Part shown: piece after piece, positions 1 to 8,000 of the stretch
Numbering within the stretch: the stretch's first letter is position 1
Layout: every line of letters begins with the position of its first letter
Source of the DNA: Streptomyces composti
GTDB taxonomy: Bacteria > Actinomycetota > Actinomycetes > Streptomycetales > Streptomycetaceae
Assembly: GCF_012034205.1 (NCBI RefSeq)
Contig: NZ_JAATEM010000040.1
Span: 1 to 60,612 of the forward strand
Length of the DNA: 60,612 bases
Direction of reading: 5' to 3'
Translations under genes and position numbers: made by a program
Notes under the pieces: generated by a model
Seen by the model: the letters and a program-made list of their open reading frames with translations, nothing else
Databases searched by the model: none
Told to the model about the DNA's origin: nothing

Positions 1-319
1 GTGGGGCCGGCCGCTGCGCGCCCGGCTGGCCGCGCGATGCGCGGCCGGGCCGCTCGACTCCTGACGGTGCAGCTAGTCGGGCCTCCAGTACGGGAGTTGG
101 GGGAGCGCGGGGCGCTCCCGGCGGGTCCGCTGCGCTCCCCCGCCTGACGGTCCTTCCGGCTGCGCCTCCAGAACCGTTGGGGCCCGCTGGCGCGGGCCGG
201 GCTGGCTACGAGGGGAGGGGGGTCGCTCGTTCGTGTCGGGTTCCAGTGTACCGCGTGCATCAGGTTGATGCAGCATGTACCGTTGGCGGAAACACGAGAC
301 ACCCCCCCAACCACCCGGG
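1..319. repeat. Left terminal inverted repeat (telomere side, apparently incomplete)
   Basis: This segment matches the reverse complement of 60204-60517 over its whole length, with scattered substitutions and small indels. It is rich in short foldbacks, for example GGCCGCGC-GAT-GCGCGGCC at 28-46. Tri-nucleotide-loop palindromes are typical of Streptomyces linear replicon ends. Position 1 pairs with 60517, so about 95 outer bases present on the right are absent here, probably an incomplete assembly of the end. Short open frames here are not credible genes. Confidence 0.85.
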
Positions 320-791
320 TAGGGCGCGGCTTTTGATAGCTCGTCACCAGCCCTATTTGACCCGCCCATTGGGTGAGGAATTACGACTTGGGAAGCTGCG
401 AACCTGAGCCACAGAACGGTACCTCGGATATGGGAAAGTTCGAATTCCGACCTACGGAGGTACCGGAGCCGCCCGGCCCCCAGGGCCGGGCGGCGGAACC
501 CATAACGAAGGCCGCCCCCGTCTTCTGGTGCTTGTTCGTCACGGTCGACACCACCCGAGACTCAGAGCCGTTGGTGCCGTCCACGACCGGTACTGGGCCG
601 CTGACCCGCACGCGAAGCCGCCTGAGCCACGATGGGGTCCGACGGTCCGTCGGACGCAGACCTCAGCCACTGATATATACGGAGATCAAAAAACCGCAGG
701 TCAGAGCGTTGCCGATCGCGAGATCCGTACCGGCTCAGGGGACATAACGCGGCCGATGTGTACCGACTGAGGGGGCAGATCGACACCTCAA
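320..791. other. Left subtelomeric non-coding region
   Basis: I see no convincing gene here. It holds a perfect 12-bp hairpin at 468-494 (GCCGCCCGGCCC, loop CCA) and a perfect 19-bp palindrome at 637-655 (GTCCGACGG-T-CCGTCGGAC). An unusually AT-rich patch lies at about 670-692. These could be protein-binding or termination sites, but their role is not known. Confidence 0.5.
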
Positions 792-969
792 TGTCAACTG
801 GAGGCGACACGTTTTCGCGCCACGTGTCAAGTAGAGGTGACATCAGAAGGCGAATGTGTCGCGCGTGGGGACCGTCGGGCGGGGAGGGGGGAGATCTGTC
901 CCCCCTGGGGGGACACAACTCGTGCGGCATGTCGTGTCGAAGCGACATCAGTGTCAAGCGCAGGTGACA
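792..969. repeat. Phased TGTC-N10/11-GACA sites (iterons or operators)
   Basis: Four 18-bp imperfect inverted repeats begin at 792, 825, 930 and 952; the best read TGTCAAGTAGAGGTGACA and TGTCAAGCGCAGGTGACA. A perfect 19-bp palindrome at 897-915 (TGTC, C/G run, GACA) adds a fifth. Start-to-start distances are 33, 72, 33 and 22 bases, close to whole helical turns, so a protein could bind all sites on one face. They end 43 bases before the winged-helix gene at 1013. They may be its operator or a replication iteron array; which one cannot be told from sequence. Confidence 0.6.
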
Positions 970-1012
970 TACTGCTGCGCGTCCGTAGATCAACAGCTGG
1001 GAGAGCAGCCTC

Positions 1013-1717
1013 GTGTCGACAGAGCCGCAGCGTCGCCGTACGAGCGCCCCGGGGGCGCCGCAGCCGAAGCTGCCGCTGGATGATCCGGCCGACGCCTGGG
1101 ATCGGCCGCTACGGCCCGTCAAGGACCTGGACGACGTCGCCCGCGCCTACCCCGGCCGCAAGCTCACGCTGGACAGCGAGCGCAAGCCGCTGGAGTTCTA
1201 CGGGCCGCCGGACGAGCCGAACGCCTTCTCCATGGACAGCCTGGAGTTCTTCCTCGTCATCGCGCAGTTCTTCCGCGAGGCGTTGCCGCTGCGGCTGATC
1301 CTGCTGATGATCGCCTGCCAGAAGGCCGGCGGGCGGATCCCTCTGACCCAGGATGAGATGGCGCACGTCCTGGACGTCGCGCGCACCAAGGTGAACGAGG
1401 CGCTGCAGGAGGTCATGTCCCACGGGATCGTGTTCCGAGTGAAGCGCGGCGTCTACCAGTTCAACCCGCCGTACTCCTATCGGGTCGCTGAGTTCATCCC
1501 GGGCACGGAGACCATGGACGCGCAGTACATCCGGGTCGACCAGCACGAGACCATTGCCAAGATCCGGTCGGACGAGAGCTTGCCCGACCTGGTGCGCTTC
1601 CCCTCGCTGGAGCGGATGCGCCAGGAGATCGAGCGGCTGCGCGAGGAACGGGCGAAGATGCGTGCTGAGCGCCGCCGGACGCGGGTACAGCAGAAGCAGA
1701 AGGAGGCCGAACAGTGA
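1013..1717 (+). CDS. Winged-helix DNA-binding protein, candidate plasmid replication initiator or regulator
   Basis: This 234-aa protein has a winged-helix core at about residues 105-165 (TQDEMAHVLDVARTKVNEAL followed by a VKRGVYQFNP wing). A long Arg/Glu-rich helix closes the C-terminus. The fold and length recall RepL-like plasmid initiators and MarR-type regulators, but I cannot assign it to either. GTG 1013 is preceded by GGGAG at a good distance. The stop overlaps the GTG of the next gene, whose product has the same core and wing, so the two look like translationally coupled paralogues. The phased TGTC/GACA sites just upstream are its most likely targets. Confidence 0.7.
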   Translation: MSTEPQRRRTSAPGAPQPKLPLDDPADAWDRPLRPVKDLDDVARAYPGRKLTLDSERKPLEFYGPPDEPNAFSMDSLEFFLVIAQFFREALPLRLILLMIACQKAGGRIPLTQDEMAHVLDVARTKVNEALQEVMSHGIVFRVKRGVYQFNPPYSYRVAEFIPGTETMDAQYIRVDQHETIAKIRSDESLPDLVRFPSLERMRQEIERLREERAKMRAERRRTRVQQKQKEAEQ

Positions 1718-2160
1718 GCGGTCTGCATTTCGCCGCAGTCAACGCGGAAGGCATCGTCGCCGACCTGGACCTGCTGCCCGCGGCCTACCGCGTGCTGCTG
1801 AAGATGCGCGCCCACAGCGAGCCGGGCGGGCGGATCGAGGTCGACCAGGTCACCCTCGCGCAGATGCTCGGCCTGAGCCGGGCCGCCGTCAACGCGGCGC
1901 TCCGTGACCTGGACCTGGCGCAGCTGGTGAAGAAGAAGCGGGCCGGCGTCTACCAGATCAACCCCATGCTCGCCGCCTACCTCTCCCCCGAGGACGCCGT
2001 CGCAGCCGTCAAGGCGATGCCGAAGAACGAGCGCCTGAACTCGCCCGGATTCGTGGAGCGCTACCGCATGGCCGTCGCCGCCTACCAGGACCAGCTCGCC
2101 GAGAAGCGCCGACGCCGTGAGGACACCAAGCGACGCCAGAACCTCAAAGCCGTGTCCTGA
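1714..2160 (+). CDS. Winged-helix protein, paralogue of the upstream gene
   Basis: This 148-aa protein repeats the winged-helix unit of its neighbour (DQVTLAQMLGLSRAAVNAAL, then the wing KKKRAGVYQINP) with a basic C-terminal tail. It starts at a GTG that shares bases with the previous stop (GTGA overlap), so it is almost certainly made from the same mRNA. A strong hairpin terminator follows at 2181. It may be a second initiator, or a partner that dimerises with the first protein. Confidence in the gene is high; the function is uncertain. Confidence 0.7.
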   Translation: MSGLHFAAVNAEGIVADLDLLPAAYRVLLKMRAHSEPGGRIEVDQVTLAQMLGLSRAAVNAALRDLDLAQLVKKKRAGVYQINPMLAAYLSPEDAVAAVKAMPKNERLNSPGFVERYRMAVAAYQDQLAEKRRRREDTKRRQNLKAVS

Positions 2161-2180
2161 CCCGACCATCCACTCCGACA

Positions 2181-2214
2181 GGACGGCGCTGCACCCACCG
2201 GTGCAGCGCCGTCC
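2181..2214 (+). terminator. Hairpin terminator of the winged-helix operon
   Basis: A perfect 15-bp stem (GGACGGCGCTGCACC) closes a CACC loop and lies 21 bases after the stop of the 148-aa gene. No long U run follows, which is common in Streptomyces. Confidence 0.75.
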
Positions 2215-2749
2215 GCGTGGGGCGCGATCTTTCACCTCCAGAAAAAAACCGCAGTTCAACGGCTCACGACGCTGACTATCGGTAGCACCAGGTAAACCGG
2301 TTTGTTCTAGTTCTCCAGAACAACGCGGCGGTTCGATCGCGGGTTGCTGCATGCAGCAGCCGTGCATACATCGCGCGTGCAACACCGCAGACCTGCGGTG
2401 TTATGCAGCAGGCGCAGCACCCCCTGCCGTTGCCGGGCAGCAGGCGCCTGCTGCGAGCAGCACGCCTTCGAACAACGGGCAGCTGCTGCATGCCGGAGCC
2501 CGCCTGCTACACGAGCAGCACCCATGTGCCGCCTGGCGGGACGCTGCTGCACGCCGGCCCGCGCTGCGGGATGCAGCAGACGGCCTTGCACCCTTCACCA
2601 CCAGGAGCAGCAGCCGGTGCAGCAGCGGTTGCTGCACCGTGCAGGCCGCCGAAGGTGCAAGGCGTGCTGCTGCCTGTTGCAGGCGTGCGCGTAGCAACGG
2701 TTGCACCGGGGCCCCTGAGCCGTCGTGCGAATGCTGCGCTGGGAGACGT

Positions 2750-2819
2750 CTTGCACCCCAATAGGGGTTAGTACAGGTAGTACCTATGTGCGGGTTGTTC
2801 TTCCTTCCCCCTGAGAGCA
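2750..2819 (+). repeat. 70-bp element, copy A
   Basis: Copy A begins CTTGCACCCCAATAGGGG and ends TTCCTTCCCCCTGAGAGCA. It is identical over all 70 bases to the reverse complement of 3101-3170 and clearly related to 15986-16056 inside the replication-like gene. Read in the frame of that gene it would encode a similar peptide start (CTPIGVST) but then shifts frame and stops, so this copy is not coding. Confidence 0.85.
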
Positions 2820-3100
2820 CAGCTCGGTCCGGGAACGGATGGGGAGACCTGTGGAGACGAGGACTTGGCGGTGGCCTGCCGGGACCGGCTCCCCTTGGGG
2901 CGACGACACCAAAGGGCGCGCGAGGCGCTGTACGCCGCTGTGAGCGCCTGGGAGGCCCTTGATCGCCGCTCGGGAGCCGCAAGGGCGTCAGAACGCCGCA
3001 GACGGCCGCACAGCGCCGGGAAGGATCATGCGCGCGGCACGGCGACCAGGGGCGTCGGCTCAGGTGAGAGACAGATGGCGGGTGCCCGCGCGCGAGCTGT

Positions 3101-3170
3101 TGCTCTCAGGGGGAAGGAAGAACAACCCGCACATAGGTACTACCTGTACTAACCCCTATTGGGGTGCAAG
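3101..3170 (-). repeat. 70-bp element, copy B (inverted partner of copy A)
   Basis: This is the right arm of the perfect 70-bp inverted repeat. The similarity to the coding copy continues a few bases beyond the arm (the AGCTCG that follows GAGAGCA in all three copies). The 281-bp spacer between arms A and B shows no gene I can support. Confidence 0.85.
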
Positions 3171-3413
3171 GCCGTGCTGGTTGCTCCGGGCCGGGGCGCG
3201 GGCACGGGCCTGCAACGCGGGGTGCAACACGCCCCGGGCCTGGCTGTGGGTGCGTGTTGCCGCAGGTCAGTGCTGCAACGCGGCCTTTGTTGCACCTGGA
3301 TGTTGCAGTGGGTGTTGCGGGGGCCAGGCCGTCGGTTGCGAGCTCCAGGGCGACTGACCCGCGGTGATGGGTGCAAGGGTGCAAGGCCGGTGCGTCGCAC
3401 CGGCCTGGTCGGG

Positions 3414-3686
3414 CTAGACCTCGATGTAGGCGACGACCACGACGGTGCGCAGCGCGGTGACGAAGTACAGGACGCGGACCTGTTCGACGTCGTCGGTGTA
3501 CTGGCGCAGCTGGGGGCCGGCGGTGTCGCCGGGGATCGGCTCGCCGACGTCGGGGTCGACGGAGACGACGACCAGGGCGCGGTCCAAGGCGTGGATCTCC
3601 GCCTCGCTGGTGATGTTCTCCAGCTGCTTGGCGGCGGAGTCGGAGAAGGCGATCCGGGCGCGGCGCGGGCCGTGCTGCGGGGCCAT
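3414..3686 (-). CDS. RelE/ParE-like toxin
   Basis: The 90-aa product has the size and pattern of a RelE/ParE-fold toxin: an early helix (DSAAKQLENITSEAEIHALD) and then beta strands ending VRVLYFVTALRTVVVVAYIEV-like. Its ATG shares one base with the stop of the upstream 77-aa gene (TGATG), the usual antitoxin-toxin coupling. ParE-type toxins act on gyrase and RelE-type toxins cleave mRNA at the ribosome; I cannot choose between them. The likely role is plasmid stabilisation by killing plasmid-free cells. Confidence 0.7.
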   Translation of the reverse strand: MAPQHGPRRARIAFSDSAAKQLENITSEAEIHALDRALVVVSVDPDVGEPIPGDTAGPQLRQYTDDVEQVRVLYFVTALRTVVVVAYIEV

Positions 3687-3919
3687 CAGGCCACGGCCGG
3701 GCGCTGCGAGGCGAGCCGGGCAAGGTGGGCCTCGCGCAGCTCCTCCCATGGCGTGCAGTCCTCCACCGACGGCAGGCCGTTGGTGGCGATGTCCTCCAGG
3801 ACGGCGGCGAGCTGGTCGGCGTTCTCGCGGGTCTTGGCCGCGTATGCGCGGACCGCGTCGGCGGCCGCGGGCTCCAGCTGCTGCCGGGCGTGGTCGGCGG
3901 GTGCCGGCTGTTCGCTCAT
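3686..3919 (-). CDS. Antitoxin partner of the RelE/ParE-like toxin
   Basis: This 77-aa, mostly helical, acidic protein lies directly upstream of the toxin in the same transcript. It carries the typical C-terminal toxin-wrapping segment (TPWEELREAHLARL) of Phd/RelB-type antitoxins. No clear N-terminal DNA-binding motif is visible, so self-repression is assumed rather than seen. The ATG at 3919 is the only sensible start. The 675-bp repeat-rich gap upstream would hold its promoter. Confidence 0.65.
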   Translation of the reverse strand: MSEQPAPADHARQQLEPAAADAVRAYAAKTRENADQLAAVLEDIATNGLPSVEDCTPWEELREAHLARLASQRPAVA

Positions 3920-4594
3920 CGAGGGCTCCGTGGGGCGCGGAACGGGCGTGTCTCACCACGGTATCGGCCGCCCCGGGTGCTGGGGACCACTCCGGACGAA
4001 CCGGCCTGTGCGAGCGGGTGGGACCCAGGTGGACCCAGCTACGATCCCCGTTCGCGTCTACCAGGGAAACACCGGTCTCGGGACCCAGGGACCCAGGTTC
4101 TGGGGCGGCTGCTAGATCCACCTGGGTCCCGGTTGGCGATGACACAGATCAGCTGATCAGTGACACAGGCAGGCGTGTCCACCTGGGAAAACAGGGAGTT
4201 GATGACACAGGTCGTCCGGACTGTTCAGGAGCGGACGGTAACCGGACCCGAGCCGTGTCATGCTGATCAGGCAAGAGGCCCGGATCGGGGTCCGGGCCCG
4301 TGTTTCCGGGCCGAACCGGCCGCGTGACACCCCGCCGTGACAGCCGGACGGCGTGCGTGACACCCCCTGGGCGTGACAGCGTGACAGTCACCTTCCGTGA
4401 TCGTCACGGGCTGCACCTCCCAGGTACGTCACAGGGTCACAGGTCATCTCCCAGGAACGCGTCTGCCAGGGAAAACGGCCTCCCAACCTCTCAGGCATCA
4501 CAGGCATATCGGGCATTTCCGGCTCCCAGGCTCCCAGACCTGTCACAGGTCTCACAGGGGGATCTGGGAGCCTGGGAGGTTGCAGAGGGTGAGA
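3920..4594. repeat. Repeat-rich gap with (G)TCACAGG, GTGACA and CCCAGG motifs and a large cruciform
   Basis: No gene is credible here. Short motifs recur dozens of times: GTGACAC/GTGACAG and CCCAGG mainly at 4020-4400, TCACAGG and TCCCAGG at 4400-4600. An 8-bp hairpin (GGCCCGGA, loop TCGGGG) lies at 4277-4298. At 4523-4538 and 4563-4578 a perfect 16-bp inverted repeat (CTCCCAGGCTCCCAGA) encloses a second hairpin, ACCTG-TCA-CAGGT, giving a nested cruciform just beyond the 87-aa gene. It may end the leftward transcript and may also bind a protein. Confidence 0.5.
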
Positions 4595-4858
4595 TCACAG
4601 GAGGGCCGGGCGGGGGCAGCGGCACTGCTCGCAGTCGGCGCAGCCGGCGCACTCCATGCAGAACGCGCGGGGTGTCCGCGGGCAGTGGCAGATCGGGTTG
4701 AAGTTGGGGTCGTCCTCGCCGGGGTAGTACGTCTCGCCGACCGGCGGCTCGGTCCACGCGTAGACGGTGCCGTCGGCGAGCAGCTCCTCGAAGCGGCGGC
4801 CGATGGGGCTGGACTCGCGCCTGACGGCGACCACCTCGGGCTCCTGGTCGTGGGTCAT
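4595..4858 (-). CDS. Small Cys-rich protein of unknown function
   Basis: An 87-aa protein whose last 30 residues are packed with cysteines (CHCPRTPRAFCMECAGC then CEQCRC), probably binding zinc. The N-terminal half is acidic and mixed. The ATG overlaps the stop of the upstream gene by four bases (ATGA), so it is translated with the 263-aa protein. I do not recognise the family. The cysteine pattern argues against this frame being a chance opening. Confidence 0.6.
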   Translation of the reverse strand: MTHDQEPEVVAVRRESSPIGRRFEELLADGTVYAWTEPPVGETYYPGEDDPNFNPICHCPRTPRAFCMECAGCADCEQCRCPRPALL

Positions 4859-5646
4859 GCCGGGCCCCCGTCGGTGCCGGCCGGCTCGGTGGCGGCGTTC
4901 AGGAGCGCGGCGAGGTCGGCGGTGGCCTCGGGTTCGGCGGTGGCGAGCCGGGCCGCGAGCGCCAGCTCGCCGGGCGCGGCGGCCGGAACCAGGCGGGCGA
5001 GCGCGGACAGCAGCGCGGCGTGCGCGAGGACGGGCTGCGGCAGGAGGCCGGCGGCGGCCTCGCGGGCGGCCGGGTCGGCGTAGTGCCCGCGGTGCGCGGC
5101 CAGGGCGCGGGCGAGCCAGGCGTCGACGTCGGCCTGGACGTACGCCCCGGCGCGGCGGGTGAGCTCGTCACGGGCGGCTTCGTCGCCCTCGCGGGGCTCG
5201 GCCTGCTCCAGCGTCCCGAGTTCGCGCAGCGCCTGGAGCTCATCGGCGCGGGCGGCGATCCGGGCGGCTTCGCGCAGCTCGGCCTCCCGCGCGGCGGCGG
5301 CCGCGGCTTCGGCGGCGAGCTCGGCCTGGACGACGTCGTCGGTGTCCGGGTCGTAGACGGTGCCCGGCGGCGCGGCGGCGAGCAGCTGGTCGATGCGCTC
5401 CCACTCCGCGAGCTCCGCCGGGCCGCGGACGTCGTCGGCCAGGTCCTCGTGCCGCGCGTTCTGCCGTGCGTCGAACCGGGCGTCCTCGAGGGCCGCCGCC
5501 ACGGTGACGGCGTCCACGCCCTTCGCCCGGCGCCGGACGACGCGGCGGCCGATGCGGGCCGGGTCGACCGGCTCGCGGGGCGCGGCGACGCGCGGGGCGA
5601 GCGGACTGCGGCCGGTGCGCCGGGGCGGCCAGGGCGTGGTCATCAT
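4855..5646 (-). CDS. Ala/Glu-rich helical protein of unknown function
   Basis: The 263-aa product starts with a Pro/Arg-rich tail, then has long Ala/Glu/Arg helices (AELAAEAAAAAAREAELREA) likely to form coiled coil at about residues 105-160, and an Ala/Leu-rich C-terminal region. Two adjacent ATG codons at 5641-5646 are possible starts; GCGAGG lies just upstream. It is the first gene of a two-gene leftward operon. No catalytic motif is visible. Confidence 0.6.
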   Translation of the reverse strand: MMTTPWPPRRTGRSPLAPRVAAPREPVDPARIGRRVVRRRAKGVDAVTVAAALEDARFDARQNARHEDLADDVRGPAELAEWERIDQLLAAAPPGTVYDPDTDDVVQAELAAEAAAAAAREAELREAARIAARADELQALRELGTLEQAEPREGDEAARDELTRRAGAYVQADVDAWLARALAAHRGHYADPAAREAAAGLLPQPVLAHAALLSALARLVPAAAPGELALAARLATAEPEATADLAALLNAATEPAGTDGGPA

Positions 5647-5747
5647 CGGCCTCGCATTCGTGGTGTGGATTCGGGAGCGGGCCGCCGCCAGAGCGCTGTA
5701 CGGCGACCCGCCGGATTGCTTTATAGCAGGCCCGTAATTCGACCGCG

Positions 5748-6341
5748 TCAGAATAGGAACTCGATGGCCTGCACGTGCGTAAAATCCGCGCGCAGGCCAT
5801 CGGCTCGGGTGCCCCATTCCGTGAAATACGACTCGGTGATGGCCTCCGCGACGATCGGATGCAGGTCCTCCTCCGTCGCTCCGGCCTCCTGTAGCTCCAG
5901 GATCTGCTTCGCGTAGGTGGGTGAGATCGGGGTGGTGATGGTGCGTATCCGGCCGTCGTCCGAGCTGCCCGTGCACGTGAATCCGAAGTACGCGGTCACC
6001 TCCACCATCATCCCGCTGGAGGTGGACGCCCGTTCGCGCGCCTGTGCCCTGACCTGCGGTTGCCACTCGGATTCGGTCTCCTCCACCAGGGCGGCCTGGA
6101 GGCGCTTCTGCGGGGTCGTCAGCTTCCCGGCGCGGTAGCGCTCCACCGTGCGCCGCGAGACGCCCAGGCGCTCCGCCAGGGCCTTGGTCGACCCCTTCGC
6201 CCGCGTGAGGAGGAATTTCACCTGAGCCTTCGCGGATTTCGGCGCGGGCCGGGTGAACACCTTCCGCTCCGCCCGTACGAGGGCGTCCAGGACCTTCCCG
6301 CGACGCGGCGTCGGCTGCTGCGAGTCGTGCTGATCATCCAT
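5748..6341 (-). CDS. Second terminal-protein-like protein (Tpg paralogue)
   Basis: This 197-aa protein closely follows the Tpg of this plasmid (9379-9936). Both share FTRPAPKSA, a helix-turn-helix (ALAERLGVSRRTVERYRAGK), WQPQVRAQARERA and QEAGATEEDL. Tpg-type proteins bind Tap at the telomere and become covalently joined to the 5' DNA end as primer. Where Tpg has GSTDEDR around residue 114, reported as the linking Thr, this copy has GSSDDGR, so a Ser would have to serve. It lies alone, without its own tap. It could cap one end, regulate, or be a diverging duplicate. Confidence 0.85.
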   Translation of the reverse strand: MDDQHDSQQPTPRRGKVLDALVRAERKVFTRPAPKSAKAQVKFLLTRAKGSTKALAERLGVSRRTVERYRAGKLTTPQKRLQAALVEETESEWQPQVRAQARERASTSSGMMVEVTAYFGFTCTGSSDDGRIRTITTPISPTYAKQILELQEAGATEEDLHPIVAEAITESYFTEWGTRADGLRADFTHVQAIEFLF

Positions 6342-6440
6342 GGGAGAAGCGTCCGTCAGGTCACCTGTGGACAGATGACGGCGAGCGCACCCCCGCGTCG
6401 TACGGACGGCGCTGTCGAAGGGTCGAACTACTGTTGGGCC

Positions 6441-6800
6441 GTGACGACGTACGCCTATCCCGACGATCTCCTCAAGGCGCAGCAGGCCCTGAATGAGGTG
6501 CGCGCCAGCCTCAAAGCCCTGGTCAAGACGCTGCCGTACTCGGTGGAACCCATGGAGGCGTGGGAACGCCCCGACGGCTACTGGCTCGCCACGTCCCGCG
6601 CGTACCCGGACTCGCCAGGCTGGTCGGAGCAGGAGAAGAAGGAAGTCGCCGCGCTGCGGGAGAAGGAACGCGACCTGACTTCCGTGATCCTCACACACCC
6701 GTTCTGGAGCGAGGTCGACGCACCCGCGCGGCCCGATGCCCGGTCCCAGCTCAAGCACGCCCTCGAACGCGAGGACGGCGAGGGCCAGGAGGCGGCGTAA
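6441..6800 (+). CDS. Conserved-looking hypothetical protein
   Basis: A 119-aa protein made of an N-terminal helix (DDLLKAQQALNEVRASLKAL), a middle with aromatic residues (MEAWERPDGYW), and a C-terminal charged helix. It is divergent from the Tpg-like gene, so the 99 bases between them hold both promoters. The GTG at 6441 fits the start of typical coding statistics, but no strong ribosome binding site is visible. Function unknown. Confidence 0.5.
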   Translation: MTTYAYPDDLLKAQQALNEVRASLKALVKTLPYSVEPMEAWERPDGYWLATSRAYPDSPGWSEQEKKEVAALREKERDLTSVILTHPFWSEVDAPARPDARSQLKHALEREDGEGQEAA

Positions 6801-6837
6801 CCGTGGCGGACACGCCGCACGAGCCCCGCCCATCACC

Positions 6838-7320
6838 GTGGTCCTTCCCGATGGCCAGGAGGTCACCGGCCGCCTCCAGGAGCGCCAGCAGGTCCCGGAC
6901 ACCTGGCTGTACAAGGTGGCCGTCCCGGCATGGCAGAACACGCCTGAAGGCCGGGTGGAGCCCGCCTGGTACGTGGTGTGGGTCAAGGCCCCCGACCACG
7001 TGAAGCCCGTGCCCGGCGTCTCCTACGAGGACGTCCCCACCACCCGGCTGTCCCCGCCGCCGGCAGAACGCGAGATCCTCGGGCCACGGCGTCCGTCCGG
7101 CTGGGTAATGGCGAAGGCCGGCGGCCGTGGGTCCGGCCGGGGCGGTGTTGTGCACGCCGTTGACTGCGACGAGGCGCCGGCCGGGGCGCCGGTGCTGACG
7201 CTGGAGCGGGCCTTGGACGCAGCCGAGCAGCCGGGAGTGCGGCTGTGCTCGCTGTGCGGCGCCGCCGCAGAGCTGGATCCCGTTCTTCAGGGCTTCGACC
7301 GCGGTTTCGAAGAGACCTGA
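6838..7320 (+). CDS. DUF6233-like protein
   Basis: The 160-aa product opens with VVLPDGQEVTGRLQERQQ, continues with WYVVWVKAPDHVKPVPG and a YEDVPT segment, and ends with a CSLCG pair. I recall this layout from the Streptomyces DUF6233 group, whose function is not known. GTG 6838 is the nearest in-frame start to the conserved beginning. An in-frame ATG at 6736 would overlap the previous gene by 65 bases and adds an Arg-rich stretch that looks non-native. A GGAGGCGG sequence at 6789 is far upstream, so the exact start is uncertain. Confidence 0.55.
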   Translation: MVLPDGQEVTGRLQERQQVPDTWLYKVAVPAWQNTPEGRVEPAWYVVWVKAPDHVKPVPGVSYEDVPTTRLSPPPAEREILGPRRPSGWVMAKAGGRGSGRGGVVHAVDCDEAPAGAPVLTLERALDAAEQPGVRLCSLCGAAAELDPVLQGFDRGFEET

Positions 7321-7328
7321 GCGGCAGG

Positions 7329-7994
7329 TCAGCGGCGGGCGACGGTGTAACCGGCGTCGTTGACAGCGCGGGTCCACACGTCGCGGTCGAACCACTTGGT
7401 GATGTTGGGCTGCAGCTCGGTGATGGTGCGCATCCTGGCTTCCCAGTCGTGTCCGGCCGGGCCGCGGCTGCCGTCGCAGCCGGTGCAGCCGTCTTCGCCG
7501 TGGATGTGGCCAGCCATCCAGGCGTTGACGGCGACGTTGATGATGACCGCGTACAGGTCGCCACCTGTCTGGGCCAGGGAGTCCGGCACCCCGGCGAGGA
7601 CCAGGGCGAGCTCGGGGTTGTCGATCGGCGGCATCGGGGCCTGCCCGACGCCCTTCTCGCTGCTGCTCTCCTCGTAGGAGGACTGGCTCTGCGCGAGGCG
7701 GTCGGCGAGGGCGGCGGCGTCGAAGTACCGCCAGGCGGAGCGCGTCTGGATCCCGAGCCGTTCGGCCACGGTGCTGATGTTCTTCTCGATCACGTCCTCA
7801 ACCGTCGCCGGCGCGAGCGTCACCCCTCGGTGGGCCAGCTCCGTCAGCGTCTGGGCAACGGCTTCCTTGAACGCCTTCGTGTTCCGCACGACTGCATCGT
7901 AGGCGCGCTGGAGCAGCCGCCGGACGGCTTCACTCGCATCGGCCCCGCAGGAACGCGCAGCGCAGGGCGAGTTGTCAGTGGCCGCTGCCACCAT
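7329..7994 (-). CDS. Hypothetical protein with a helix-turn-helix-like segment
   Basis: The 221-aa product has helical N-terminal regions, a possible recognition helix (ISTVAERLGIQTRSAWRYFD) near residue 95, and a C-terminal part with CTGC. Its ATG at 7994 is only six bases from the ATG of the divergent nuclease gene at 8001, so the two promoters must lie inside each other's coding regions or the mRNAs are leaderless. I do not recognise the family. Confidence 0.5.
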   Translation of the reverse strand: MVAAATDNSPCAARSCGADASEAVRRLLQRAYDAVVRNTKAFKEAVAQTLTELAHRGVTLAPATVEDVIEKNISTVAERLGIQTRSAWRYFDAAALADRLAQSQSSYEESSSEKGVGQAPMPPIDNPELALVLAGVPDSLAQTGGDLYAVIINVAVNAWMAGHIHGEDGCTGCDGSRGPAGHDWEARMRTITELQPNITKWFDRDVWTRAVNDAGYTVARR

Positions 7995-8000
7995 CCGGTC

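Larger units (their letters stand above)
2280..3412. other. Candidate replication origin region with TTGCACC motifs
   Basis: This 1.1-kb gap has no credible gene and is full of short repeats. TTGCACC occurs nine times in either orientation, at 2586, 2654, 2701, 2751, 3163, 3221, 3290, 3370 and 3379. GCTGCA/TGCAGC clusters lie at about 2340-2640, and other GTTGC/GCAAC motifs continue to 3350. Two perfect 70-bp inverted arms (2750-2819, 3101-3170) sit in the middle, 281 bases apart. The arrangement resembles an iteron origin, but a centromere-like or incompatibility site is also possible. Confidence 0.5.

Noticed and set aside
73..747. Several short frames in the left terminal repeat and subtelomere
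   Set aside because: They mirror frames in the right repeat, overlap palindromes and lack ribosome sites.
7245..8000. In-frame upstream extension of the nuclease gene
   Set aside because: The extension overlaps the previous gene and the antisense 221-aa gene, and its composition changes at ATG 8001, where the natural protein begins.
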